Source of the DNA: CAWATZ01 sp963784995
GTDB taxonomy: Bacteria; Planctomycetota; Planctomycetia; Gemmatales; Gemmataceae
Assembly (NCBI GenBank): GCA_963784995.1
Contig: CAWATZ010000003.1
Location: forward strand, 186,001-250,000
Reading direction: 5' to 3'
DNA length: 64,000 nucleotides
Part shown: piece by piece, positions 28,442 through 36,890 of the stretch
Layout: every line of letters begins with the position of its first letter
Numbering within the stretch: position 1 is the stretch's first letter
Program-made: the position numbers and the translations under genes
Notes under the pieces: generated by a model
What the model saw: only the letters and a program-made list of their open reading frames with translations
What the model was told of the DNA's origin: nothing
The model's database searches: none

Positions 28442-30136
28442 TCAGCTCCGGGTTCGCAGCCAGCGGCCCAGTCCGGCCGGCAGGGCCAGCAGACCCAGCA
28501 ATCCCGCCAGGAACAGGAACAGCACCAGGTACGTCGTCGGGTTCATCTGTGGCACCAGGACCACGCCGCGCACAGCGTAGTCCGCATCACCCCCGGAACT
28601 GACCGCAACGCCACCGCGAACCACCCGGACCTTGATCCCCCGGGCGGTCCCATCCAGGCTCTGCTTGCGGCTCTTGAACGTGATCGTATAGGTCGATTGC
28701 AGTTCCTCGGCCAACTCCTCGTACAGCGCCGCCAGCTTGCGGACGTCCGGCGCGGGGTAGTATTTGCCGCCGGTCTTGCGGGCCAGCTGCTGCAGCGACT
28801 CGACGTCGATGCCGTCATCGTGCAGGTCAATGGACAGTTGCTCGAAGATCTTGATCAGCGATTGCTCGCTCTCGGCCCGATAGTAGTTGCCGCCGGTTTC
28901 CTTGCTCATGCGCTGCATCACCGGCTCGTTGATGTCCCGAGTTCGGCCCAGGCCCAGCATGTACAGCGGAATGGACTCTTCCTTGGCCCGCTCGATCACT
29001 TCCGTGTCGGAGTGCCGGCTGCCGGGGGCCTCGTCCTTGCCGTCGGTCAGGACCACGACGGCCTTGCGGCCGGTCACCCGAGCTGCTTGCAGCGTCTCCA
29101 CGCCAGCCAGGGCGGCGTCGTAGAGCAGCGTGCCGCCTTCCGGCTGCAGCTGGGCGATCTGGCTTTTCAAGAAGCGTTTGTCGCTGCTGAAGCGCCCCGG
29201 AGACTCGACCGCCGTGCTGAAGGGCAGCAGGGTCGTCCGGGCCTCCGGCCGCATCAGCTCGACGAAGCGCGAGGCTGCCTGCTTGAGCGCCTCCATCTTG
29301 GATTTGCGGTCCTGGTCGCTGGCCTTGCCGCGCATGCTGCCCGAATGGTCCAGCACCAGCACCGTGTTCACCTGCTCCTTCTTGCCCGGCTCGCCGATGC
29401 CCAGCGTATAGATCGGAATGCGCGCCTTGCGGGCCTTTTCGATCACCGCCTCCAGCGTCTGTTTGCTGTTCATGTCCACGCCGTCGGTCATCAGCAGCAC
29501 GGCGCGCCGGCCAGTCGGCGGCAGTTTCTTGTCCTGGAGGAGGTCGATGGCCCGCGAGGCGGCATCCAGGTAAGCGGTGCCGCCGAGCGGCTCGGCCCTG
29601 GTGATCAGCCCCCGCAGCCGGTCTCGGTGGGCGACGTACTCGGCCGGGTCGCCGCTGGGAGGCTGGAAACGCTCGGGGTTGTTCTCCGGGACTTCGTGGT
29701 CGAAGAGGATCAGGCCGGTGTCGGCCCGGGAGTCGAGCTTGTCGAGGAAGGCCAGGGCGGCCTTCCGCGCCTGCTCGATCTTGCCGTTGTTCTTCATGCT
29801 GCCGCTGACGTCGATGGCCAGCACCGTGGTCAGGGTCTGCGTTCTGGGCTGGACGATCTCCAGCTCGTCCACCGGCTGGCCCTCCTCGAGCACCTCCAGT
29901 TCGGTGCGCGCCACGTCGGTGGCCACGACCTGCTGGTGTTGCTCGTTCTTGCGGACCACCTGGCAGCGGAGAGTGACGTACAGCCCTTTCTTCCCCGGCT
30001 CATTGCGCGTGAAATCGCTGACGTTGTCGATCTTGACCTCGTACTTCTCCTGCTGATCCGTTGGGTCCCCGGTCGCCCCGACTGGAACGAGGACCAGCAA
30101 GCTCAGACCCAGAAGAAGCAGTGTCACGGTGCGCAT
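28442..30136 (-). CDS. Secreted, membrane-anchored protein with two VWA domains
   Basis: The 564-residue product has a signal peptide (MRTVTLLLLGLSLLVLVPVG). It then has two VWA domains in tandem, each with its own metal-binding motif: VLAIDVSGSMKNNG near residue 110 with LLMTDGVD, and VLVLDHSGSMRG near residue 262 with VVLTDGKDE. A C-terminal membrane helix follows (YLVLFLFLAGLLGLLALPAG) with a short basic tail. The body should face the periplasm. Tandem VWA domains with intact motifs suggest binding of two ligands or self-assembly. The ATG at 30136 was chosen because it directly precedes the signal peptide. Confidence 0.82.
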   Translation of the reverse strand: MRTVTLLLLGLSLLVLVPVGATGDPTDQQEKYEVKIDNVSDFTRNEPGKKGLYVTLRCQVVRKNEQHQQVVATDVARTELEVLEEGQPVDELEIVQPRTQTLTTVLAIDVSGSMKNNGKIEQARKAALAFLDKLDSRADTGLILFDHEVPENNPERFQPPSGDPAEYVAHRDRLRGLITRAEPLGGTAYLDAASRAIDLLQDKKLPPTGRRAVLLMTDGVDMNSKQTLEAVIEKARKARIPIYTLGIGEPGKKEQVNTVLVLDHSGSMRGKASDQDRKSKMEALKQAASRFVELMRPEARTTLLPFSTAVESPGRFSSDKRFLKSQIAQLQPEGGTLLYDAALAGVETLQAARVTGRKAVVVLTDGKDEAPGSRHSDTEVIERAKEESIPLYMLGLGRTRDINEPVMQRMSKETGGNYYRAESEQSLIKIFEQLSIDLHDDGIDVESLQQLARKTGGKYYPAPDVRKLAALYEELAEELQSTYTITFKSRKQSLDGTARGIKVRVVRGGVAVSSGGDADYAVRGVVLVPQMNPTTYLVLFLFLAGLLGLLALPAGLGRWLRTRS

Positions 30137-30175
30137 GAGCCGGGTTCCCGGTTTAGGGCGATCGGAAAGAATGAG

Positions 30176-30225
30176 GTAGGACGGGCTTCCCAGCCCGTCC
30201 GGCCGGCCTGGGAAGGCTGGCCTAC
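30176..30225. repeat. Imperfect palindrome of the GTAGGACGGGCTTCCC family
   Basis: GTAGGACGGGCTTCCCAGCC pairs with the reverse complement of the far end (GTAGGCCAGCCTTCCCAGGCC) at roughly 80 per cent. Both ends carry GTAGG. It lies between the double-VWA gene and the stop of the next gene upstream at 30234. Confidence 0.75.
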
Positions 30226-30233
30226 GTGTCATT

Positions 30234-30974
30234 TTAGGGTCGCTGAAACTGGCTGTCGTCGGGTTTGCTCAGGTCGTAGGTCGCTCGTTTCAGCTCACTG
30301 AACTTGCGGCCGGCAATCGTTTCGACAGCCTGGGTCGGGAGCTTGACGCCGTCAAACTCCCGGAACGTCCGGAACAGGTATTCCTTCTCGATGACCGCGC
30401 CGGCAAAGCGGGCGGGCCGGGCAATCTTGATCAGCAACTGCGATTCCTTGTCGAAGTAGAGCCGCACCTCGGGCCGACCCTTGGCGCGAACGCGGACGCC
30501 GACGGCCGGCCGATCGTCCACCCTGGTCTCGGGCAGGAGAGCCAGGTTGTACGCTCCCTGGGTGAGCGGCACCAGGGTGGTCAGCGACCAGACGTACACT
30601 TCTTCGGTGATCTCGTCGCGAAACTCCTTACTCATCATTGTGACCTGGCCGCCGCTCAGGGTCCAGCCCTGATCGCCATTGAGGACCGTGACGATCCGGG
30701 CCTTCTGGTCGAAATCCACCACGTGGCGGAGCCGATCCGGCAGAGTGATGGCGAGGACGTCGTTGAAGGGCTGCTCCTTGTTGCCGCCGAGCATGACGCC
30801 TTCGCCCTTGCGCGTGCAGCTCTGGACCTTGAGCAGGCCCTTTTCGCCGCCGTGGGCCTTGATGGCCTTCTCGATCACCGCCAGGGCGTCCTCGCGCGGC
30901 CCGGCCGTCAACCGGGCTGGGCTGGCAGGCAAGAGCGCAAGGAGGCCGGCCAGCACCAGGGTCGTTCGCAGCAT
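30234..30974 (-). CDS. Secreted protein of unknown function
   Basis: The 246-residue product has a signal peptide (MLRTTLVLAGLLALLPASPA). It continues with an alternating-strand pattern: VIEKAIKAHGGEKGLLKVQSC, then YFDKESQLLIKIARP, and a last strand block EFDGVKLPTQAVETIAGRKF. This resembles the outer-membrane lipoprotein-sorting (LolA-like half-barrel) proteins that planctomycetes have in many copies, though no lipobox is seen. The ATG at 30974 follows CAGGAGAGAAG. The 274 bp upstream, to the divergent gene at 31249, show nothing beyond a run of CpG-rich repeats. Confidence 0.6.
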   Translation of the reverse strand: MLRTTLVLAGLLALLPASPARLTAGPREDALAVIEKAIKAHGGEKGLLKVQSCTRKGEGVMLGGNKEQPFNDVLAITLPDRLRHVVDFDQKARIVTVLNGDQGWTLSGGQVTMMSKEFRDEITEEVYVWSLTTLVPLTQGAYNLALLPETRVDDRPAVGVRVRAKGRPEVRLYFDKESQLLIKIARPARFAGAVIEKEYLFRTFREFDGVKLPTQAVETIAGRKFSELKRATYDLSKPDDSQFQRP

Positions 30975-31248
30975 GGATCTTCTCTCCTGAAGAAAGGCAC
31001 CCGGCAGGCCCGCAGCCGGACCTGCACAAGCGCAGGCCGGCCTGCCGGCCGGAGCGCATGCAGGCATGCGGAGCGCGACGTCCGTTCGCGGTCCGCAAGC
31101 CAGGGGGACCATACACCAAGGAGGCGCGCTTGGCAAGGCGTGCCGCTCGCATCATAAAACGTGACCTATACTTTCTTCCGAGAGCGTGTTTGTGAGATCC
31201 TGGCAAAGTCCAGCACGGCACCGCCATCCTTGAGGACAGGGGAACGTC

Positions 31249-32256
31249 ATGGCGATGGTTTGCACCCTGTGCAATACGAGCCACCAGCAACGGCTGCAGT
31301 GTCCGAATTGTGGTGGTCGCCTGGTCTTTCGGCCGGCCGGTCGCAGTCTGCTGCCCGGGGCCTCGCGCAGCTGGATGCAAACTTTCCTGGGTCGGGTGGT
31401 CATCGGCCTGCTGCTGGCCCAGGGATTGTTCCTGGGCCTGCTCCAGCTGACCACCGGCATTCTGCTGGCCCGTCTGGGTGACCAGGGCATGCAGCAGCTG
31501 TTCCGCACCACCGAGGGCCTGATCCTGCTGGAGTCGCTCCGGCTGGTCCCGCTGTGCCTGGGGGGTTTGCTGGCCGGCGCCGGCCAGCGGCAGGCGTTCT
31601 TCCTGGGCTTCGTGATTGGTTTGTGCAACAGCGCCCTGGCCATGTTCAGTCAGGCCGTGCTGACCAACCAGGTCAGTTCGCTGAGCTGGTACGGTCAGCC
31701 TCTGTCGCAAGCCCTGTCCGCCAGCATTGGCGCCTGGCTGGGCTCGACCATCTGGCAGCCGCTGAATCTGGTGACTGCCCCTGGCGCCGTGCTGCGCTCG
31801 CCGCGTCATGCCGCCCTGGTCCGCAATCAGAGACCGCTGCTGTTCGGCCGGGTTTCCCGGTTCCGTGTCTGCCTGGGCGTCCTCTTGACCGTGGCCGGCT
31901 GCTTGTGGGCCGAGTTCTTGTTTCAAACCGTCCTGCACGCCAGCCGGGGTCTGCTGGATACGGCCAGCTACACCCAGGACCGGATTTTCGCCTGGGAGAT
32001 CCGCGCCCTGTCGGCCCTGTTCGGCGGCGCCCTGGCCGGCGCCACCACCAGCAACGGCTTCAAGCAAGGTCTGTACGTGGGGATCGGATCGAGTTGCCTG
32101 CTGCTGCTGATCCCGCAGAGCCACGTCACCCTGTTCATCGCGTCGCTGACCGGGGTCAGCACCTTCTTCCTCTGCACCGCCGGCGGCTGGTTTGGCAGCC
32201 AGCTGTTCCCGCCGCTGGTCCCCAAACCCAGCACGCGCACCGCCGGCGTGCCCTGA
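31249..32256 (+). CDS. Polytopic membrane protein with an N-terminal zinc ribbon
   Basis: The 335-residue protein starts with a compact ribbon (CTLCNTSHQQRLQCPNCGGRL, four Cys). At least six hydrophobic segments follow, for example VVIGLLLAQGLFLGLLQL, LCLGGLLAGAGQRQAFFLGFVIG and LGVLLTVAGCLWAEFLF. I do not recognise the family. GAGGACAGGGG precedes the ATG. The gene is divergent from the preceding secreted protein and followed, 75 bp on, by a small secreted Dabb protein in the same direction, so the two may share a transcript. Confidence 0.65.
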   Translation: MAMVCTLCNTSHQQRLQCPNCGGRLVFRPAGRSLLPGASRSWMQTFLGRVVIGLLLAQGLFLGLLQLTTGILLARLGDQGMQQLFRTTEGLILLESLRLVPLCLGGLLAGAGQRQAFFLGFVIGLCNSALAMFSQAVLTNQVSSLSWYGQPLSQALSASIGAWLGSTIWQPLNLVTAPGAVLRSPRHAALVRNQRPLLFGRVSRFRVCLGVLLTVAGCLWAEFLFQTVLHASRGLLDTASYTQDRIFAWEIRALSALFGGALAGATTSNGFKQGLYVGIGSSCLLLLIPQSHVTLFIASLTGVSTFFLCTAGGWFGSQLFPPLVPKPSTRTAGVP

Positions 32257-32331
32257 GCCTTGCCCGCAAGGACGGACTCCGTACACCAGGCAGCAGAAGC
32301 TTCCGCCCCCATCCTGGCAAGGAGATCCGCG

Positions 32332-32733
32332 ATGCTCAAGGTTTTGCTCTGTGTCACCGTTTGTCTGGCCCTGCTGGCTGGCCTGTCCATGACCGTTGCC
32401 GAGGAAAAGGCCGCCAGTGAGCCGAAGCTGGTCCACGACGTCTATTTCACGCTCAAGGACAACTCACCCCAGGCGAAGAAAAAACTGGTCGATGCCTGCT
32501 GCAAGTACCTGAAAAAGCACCCCGGAGTCCAGTACTTCTCGGCCGGCGTCCGGGCCGAGGACCTCAAGCGCGAGGTCAACGACACCGACTGGGACGTGGC
32601 ACTGCACTTGGTCTTCGTCAACAAGGCCGCTCACGACAAGTACCAGGACGATCCGCAGCACAAGCAATTCATCGATGAGAACAGGGACAACTGGAAGAAA
32701 GTGCGGGTGTTTGATGCGTACGTGACGGATTGA
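32332..32733 (+). CDS. Secreted Dabb-domain (stress-responsive barrel) protein
   Basis: The 133-residue product has a signal peptide (MLKVLLCVTVCLALLAGLSM). A ferredoxin-like dimeric alpha/beta barrel follows, typical of the Dabb family: LVHDVYFTLKDNSPQAKKKLV, then DVALHLVFVNKAAHDKYQDD and HKQFIDENRDNWKKVRVFD. Dabb proteins are small dimers of mostly unknown function; the secreted form is common in planctomycetes. AAGGAG lies at the right distance before the ATG. Confidence 0.82.
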   Translation: MLKVLLCVTVCLALLAGLSMTVAEEKAASEPKLVHDVYFTLKDNSPQAKKKLVDACCKYLKKHPGVQYFSAGVRAEDLKREVNDTDWDVALHLVFVNKAAHDKYQDDPQHKQFIDENRDNWKKVRVFDAYVTD

Positions 32734-32753
32734 AGTCGGAGCCGGCGCAACTT

Positions 32754-32835
32754 GCCGAGCCGCGCACGCAGCGGAGTAAGCGGGCTGGGAGCCCGCAGGG
32801 CCGCTTACTCCGCTCCGCTGCGTGCGCGGCTCGGC
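32754..32835. repeat. Palindrome of the GAGCCGCGCACGCAGCG family, arms of 30 and 35 bp
   Basis: This is the second copy of the family first seen at 10868. The left arm is 30 bp and the right 35 bp because CTCCG is inserted in the right arm; otherwise pairing is perfect. The centre CTGGGAGCCCGCAGGGC shares GGGAGCCCGCAGGGCC with the centre of the copy at 56704. Confidence 0.92.
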
Positions 32836-32922
32836 CTTTTGGCATTTCTCTCGCGAAACGGCTGCCAATGCGGTATCCTGCCAGTCAGGGTCGCCTTCGA
32901 TCTGGCACGCAGGAACCGCACC

Positions 32923-33894
32923 ATGTCCAGTCAACCAGGAATCACGCAGGGGATGATCGAGCGCGCCCAGGGCTGTCTGCTGGGCCAGCTGGCCGGCGAT
33001 TCGCTGGGCAGCCAGGTCGAGTTCAATTCCGCCGATTACATGCGCTGGAAACACCCCAATGGGCTGCGCGAGTTGCAAGACGGCGGCGTCTGGACCCTCA
33101 AGGCCGGCCAGCCCACCGACGACTCGGAACTGGCCCTGAAGCTGGCCCGGACCCTGGTCCGTGAGAAACGCTTCGACCCCAAGACAATCCTGGCCGGCTA
33201 CGTGAACTGGTACGAGTCGGGCCCGTTCGACTGCGGCACGACCACCCGCCAGGCCCTCGGCGGCGGCCCACCCAATGCCAGCTCCCAGGCCAACGGTTCC
33301 CTGATGCGCATCAGTCCCCTGGGCATCTTCGGGGCGCGCGTGCCGGAGCAGGCCGTCGCCTGGGCCCGCGAGGACAGCAAACTTACCCATCCTCACCCCG
33401 TTTGCCAGGATGCCTGTGCCGTCTTCGTTGCCGCCCTGGGCACGGCCATCGGCAAGGAGGCCCCGGCGGTCGAGACGTACCAGACCGCCCTGGCCGTGGC
33501 CCGCCAGCCCGGAGTTGAGCCGACCATCCTGGAGACGCTGGAGCGGGCCCGCTATGAGCCGCCGGACTCGTTCGACGAGGACAACCAGGGCTGGGTGCTG
33601 ATCGCCCTGCAAAACGCCTTCTACCAGCTGCTGCACGCGGAGGACCTGGAAGAAGGCATCGTGGACACGGTGCAGCAGGGCGGCGACACCGACACCAACG
33701 CCGCCATCGCCGGTGCCCTGCTGGGAGCGGTTCACGGCCGGGCCGCGGTGCCGCAGCGCTGGGTGGACGTGCTGCTCGAATGCCGGCCCAGCTGGCCGAC
33801 CATTCCTGGTAAGCACCATCACCCCCGGCCGGAGGAGTACTGGCCTGTCGATGCCCTGCAACTGGCAGAGTCACTGCTGCGGGCGCTGGCTTGA
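32923..33894 (+). CDS. ADP-ribosylglycohydrolase family protein
   Basis: The 323-residue all-helical enzyme should remove ADP-ribose from a protein or small molecule. Family motifs are clear: QGCLLGQLAGDSLGSQVEF near residue 20, QPTDDSELAL near residue 65 (metal-binding Asp pair), and QQGGDTDTNAAIAGALLGAVHG near residue 250 (second metal-binding Asp set). ASSQANGSLMRISPLG between them matches the loop over the active site. Start ATG 32923 has a weak site (AGGAACCGCACC). No ADP-ribosyltransferase is encoded next to it, so a role as free housekeeping hydrolase or as reversal of a toxin cannot be separated. Confidence 0.88.
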   Translation: MSSQPGITQGMIERAQGCLLGQLAGDSLGSQVEFNSADYMRWKHPNGLRELQDGGVWTLKAGQPTDDSELALKLARTLVREKRFDPKTILAGYVNWYESGPFDCGTTTRQALGGGPPNASSQANGSLMRISPLGIFGARVPEQAVAWAREDSKLTHPHPVCQDACAVFVAALGTAIGKEAPAVETYQTALAVARQPGVEPTILETLERARYEPPDSFDEDNQGWVLIALQNAFYQLLHAEDLEEGIVDTVQQGGDTDTNAAIAGALLGAVHGRAAVPQRWVDVLLECRPSWPTIPGKHHHPRPEEYWPVDALQLAESLLRALA

Positions 33895-33986
33895 GCCGGG
33901 GCCGGTCTCTGCTGCTCTTGTATTTGCTTTCCGCGGTGGTAGGCTAATTGGTTCAGCCCTTGGGCTTGCTAGCGCGGAGAATGATC

Positions 33987-34244
33987 GTGAGCGGCATGAA
34001 CAATGGCGTTGCTTCCCCGGAGCAGTCCTCTTCGCAGCGGGCGGTGCGCCGGCTGGTCCTGCTTCGGGGCGACGACCACAGCGAGGTCGCCGAGGTGTTG
34101 CGAGAGTATCACGGGAACGAGATCAGCGGTGCCCGGCTGCATTCGGACCTGCAGCAGCTGGCGGCCGAGAGGCCAGGCCGGGTTGTCGCGGGCGAGTGGC
34201 TGGCGCCGCTCGGCTGGACGCGCTTCCTGTGGTGCCGTAAGTGA
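33987..34244 (+). CDS. Small protein of unknown function
   Basis: The product is 85 residues from a GTG at 33987 that follows GGAGA by 8 nt; ATGs at 33981 and 33996 in the same frame are alternatives. It is charged and probably helical (VRRLVLLRGDDHSEVAEVLREYHG, then LHSDLQQLAAERPG) and ends WLAPLGWTRFLWCRK. No family is recognised and there is no signal peptide. Confidence 0.5.
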   Translation: MSGMNNGVASPEQSSSQRAVRRLVLLRGDDHSEVAEVLREYHGNEISGARLHSDLQQLAAERPGRVVAGEWLAPLGWTRFLWCRK

Positions 34245-34306
34245 GTCCTGGGAAGAGAATTGTTCTCTCCCGGCAAGTCTTGTTCCATCCGCTCGAGGAT
34301 TCTGCC

Positions 34307-34681
34307 ATGATCGCACGCATCCGTTTCGGTGCTGTCTTGCTGGCCGGCTTGCTCTTGCTGGGGCTGCCCAGTTTAAAGGCCCAGGCGCCCGACGCGCCGG
34401 GTCTGGCCACCGCCCAGGGAATGATTGACAAGGTCGAGAAGGAAACAATCACCGTCCGCCCCAGGGGCCCCGACGGCAAGTTTGGCAAGAGCCTGATCGT
34501 CAAGCTGACCGGCACCAGCAAGATTGCCACCCTCACTTATCAGAAGCGCGGCGGCAAGACGGTGGCTGTCCAGAAGGACACCGAAGCCAAGGACTTGGCC
34601 GCCAAGCAAACGATTGCTCTGATTTACAGTACCGGTCCCGATGGCACCGTGCTCCTCTCGGCGGTGGTCCTGCCGCAGTAG
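34307..34681 (+). CDS. Small secreted protein of unknown function
   Basis: The 124-residue product has a signal peptide (MIARIRFGAVLLAGLLLLGL, cleaved after KAQA). It continues with an OB- or SH3-like strand pattern (GMIDKVEKETITVRPRGPDG, then SLIVKLTGTSKIATL). Similar small beta proteins with KVDxEKxTITV strands occur in the SGNH protein at 15405, so this may be a stand-alone form of that module. The stop TAG directly abuts the palindrome at 34682. Confidence 0.62.
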   Translation: MIARIRFGAVLLAGLLLLGLPSLKAQAPDAPGLATAQGMIDKVEKETITVRPRGPDGKFGKSLIVKLTGTSKIATLTYQKRGGKTVAVQKDTEAKDLAAKQTIALIYSTGPDGTVLLSAVVLPQ

Positions 34682-34732
34682 GTAGCTCGACTCTCCGAGT
34701 CGAGTAGGGCTCGACTCGGAGAGTCGAGCTAC
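34682..34732. repeat. Palindrome with 22-bp perfect arms, GTAGCTCGAC family
   Basis: GTAGCTCGACTCTCCGAGTC and two further bases at 34682-34703 pair exactly with 34711-34732 around a 7-nt loop. The arm starts with the first base after a gene's stop codon and itself carries TAG. Confidence 0.95.
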
Positions 34733-34770
34733 GCCCCGCTCGGGAGAGGGGAGAAAGCGAGGGACGGCGG

Positions 34771-35412
34771 ATGACACCTCCCAAGTCAGACCGCGAGGGC
34801 CCGGGCAAGGGCGGCACCCGCCTGACCCGGGCCGAGCGCAAGCGGCAACTGCTCGGCCATGCCAAGCAGCTGTTTGTGACCCTGGGCTATCCGCACGTGA
34901 CCACGGAAAAGATCGCGGCTGCCGCGGGCGTCACCGAGCCGGTCCTGTACAAGCATTTCGAGAGCAAGAAGGCCCTGTTCCTGGAGGTACTTCAGGAGAT
35001 CCGCGAAGCCACCCTGACCCGCTGGCATGCCGAGACAGCCGAGCTGGCCGATCCGCTGGCCAAACTGCACCTGGTCGCCGACCTCTACCTGGGCAGCACC
35101 AAGGCCCACGCCGTCGAGTTCCGCATCATGCACCGGACCCTGGTCGAGTGCGACGACGAGGAAGTCCTGGCCCTGCTGCGCTCGTTCTATCTGGATAGTG
35201 AAGTCTTCCTGGCCAAGATCATATCCGAGGGTCAGCAAACCGGCGTCTTTCGTCGCTCGCTGGATCCGCGCGTCGGGGCCTGGGAGCTAATCCGCACCGG
35301 GCTGGCCTACACCTTGACCCTGCCCCTGGGTGTGCCGCTTTACACCGAAGAGGACTACCTGCCCCGGGCCGTCGAGTGCATGCTGCACTGTCTGCTCAAG
35401 ACGGACGTGTGA
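34771..35412 (+). CDS. TetR/AcrR-family transcriptional regulator
   Basis: The 213-residue protein has an N-terminal TetR DNA-binding domain: RKRQLLGHAKQLFVTLGYPH, VTTEKIAAAAGVTEPVLYKHF (recognition helix) and ESKKALFLEVL. The C-terminal ligand-binding part is helical. The likely targets are unknown; no divergent partner gene is adjacent. Its last 17 to 126 bp may overlap the convergent membrane-protein gene, depending on how that gene ends. Confidence 0.88.
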   Translation: MTPPKSDREGPGKGGTRLTRAERKRQLLGHAKQLFVTLGYPHVTTEKIAAAAGVTEPVLYKHFESKKALFLEVLQEIREATLTRWHAETAELADPLAKLHLVADLYLGSTKAHAVEFRIMHRTLVECDDEEVLALLRSFYLDSEVFLAKIISEGQQTGVFRRSLDPRVGAWELIRTGLAYTLTLPLGVPLYTEEDYLPRAVECMLHCLLKTDV

Positions 35413-36820
35413 CCCCGGGCCCTTGTCCCGGAGAAGAAACCGTCGAAGAACCAGGCCGCCCCAGGCGAACAAGGTGACGCCGACCACCACCCAGTAGGCA
35501 AGGAGCCTCGGTTCGTGCCAGGGCCCTGTCCAGGCCATCAGCGCTCCCAGGACCAGACCGCCGGCACTCAGCACCAGGTAATCGGAGGTGAGTTCCGGAT
35601 ACTCGCGCAGCAGCACGGCCAGCAGGTAGAACCCGGGAGCCAGCAGCGGCACGAACCAGCGCACGCTGCAGCAGGCCCCGGAGTGGTTGCTCGACAAGGC
35701 ACCGTAGATCAGCCAGGTGCCGACACACCAGCCGATCGCCAGCAGAGCACTCGGGCCGGTCGCGGTGCTGGCGGGCCAGCACCAGCCCGGCACCGACGCA
35801 GGCCAGCAGCAGCGGCAGGTTGTGCAGCAGGAAGCCGCACTTGCCCAGGAGCATGTCCAGGCAATACAGGGCAAAGGTCGTTACGTCCGGATGCTTCCAG
35901 CCGCCGGTCATGGTTTCCGCCGTGAACGGACAGCCGGGCCACTGGAAATACTCCGGCAGGGCGTTGGCCGGCTTCCAGCTGCCGCCGATGGCGTAGTTCA
36001 AGACATGATGCAGCAGCACTCCCGGCAGCGCCGCCGCGACAAACCAGGCCAGCAAGGGCCAGCGGCCCCAGCCGACGCGCCAGAGGACGCCAAGTCCCGT
36101 CAGGGCGCAGATGATCGGCCCCGCGCCCAGGTCGATCGAGTAACTCAACCCGGCCAGCAGCCCCAGGCGGAGAAGTCGGCCCACGGTACACGCGGCCGGT
36201 CCATGAGCCAGCCAGGCCATCTCGACCAGGATGGCCATGGAAGTCCCCAGCAGCAGGACGTGGTTGTTGACCTGGCGGGAGTAAGTCCAGGCCACGGTGC
36301 AGAAGGCCAGCCCCGCCGCCAGCAGCAGCCGCAAGCGCTCGCTCAGGCCCAGCGGCCGGCCCAGCCGCCAGACACACCAGACCGCCAGGGCGTAAGCCAG
36401 CCCGGAGGAGCCGAGCGTCATCGCCTTGCAGAAATGGTCGGGGTGATCCCGGGCGGTCCAGCCGGTCAGCCGCTTCAAGACCGCGTATTCCCCGGCCAGC
36501 AGCAGGGCCGGCACGGGCGATTTGTCGGAGTAGAAATGGCCGTTGATCCAGAGCTTGTCGAGGGTGCCGGTGTACAGCAGCGGCAGGTTGTCGCGCGGGT
36601 ACGGAGTGGACCGGCCGACCACCGGCTCGGGAACGCGGACGAAGATGGATCGGTCAATGGCCCAGGTGTGGTAATCGACCAGGCACTCGACGGTGGCCAG
36701 CCGGCTGCCGTCGTTCCAGCTGCCGGCCTTCTTCATCGCGCCCAGACCGGCAAGCGCCAGGGCCAGGACCAGGATGGCCACGCCACGCCGGACGGAATCG
36801 CTTGCGGTCGTGGGTTGCAT
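35287..36820 (-). CDS. Polytopic membrane protein, possibly a glycosyltransferase-like family, one +1 shift
   Basis: About 510 residues with roughly ten hydrophobic segments after an N-terminal helix (VAILVLALALAGLGAMKKAG). A long periplasmic loop contains DRSIFVRVPEPVVGRSTPYPRDNLP and HFYSDKSPVPALLLAGEY. The pattern resembles GT39/ArnT-type membrane enzymes, but I cannot name the family. The frame steps +1 near 35765, where RQHRDRP passes into SALLAIGWCVGTWLIYGAL and further membrane helices. After LRRFLLRDKG the true end is unclear: this frame stops at 35287, overlapping the convergent TetR gene by 126 bp, while the first frame stops at 35396. Confidence 0.6.
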
Positions 36821-36838
36821 GGCGGTCCTACCAATTCA

Positions 36839-36890
36839 CGTAGGACGGCTCTCCCGAGCCGTCTGGACGGCTCGGGAGAGCCGTCCTACG
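36839..36890. repeat. Palindrome with 25-bp perfect arms, CGTAGGACGGCTC family
   Basis: The arms 36839-36863 and 36866-36890 are exact reverse complements with a 2-nt loop. Each arm carries TAG at its third base; the one on the minus strand is the stop codon of the desaturase gene. Confidence 0.95.

Noticed and set aside
35287..35412. 126-bp overlap of the membrane-protein gene with the TetR gene as a deliberate antisense arrangement
   Set aside because: The membrane gene already needs one frame correction, so its true end is uncertain; a stop at 35396 is equally possible.
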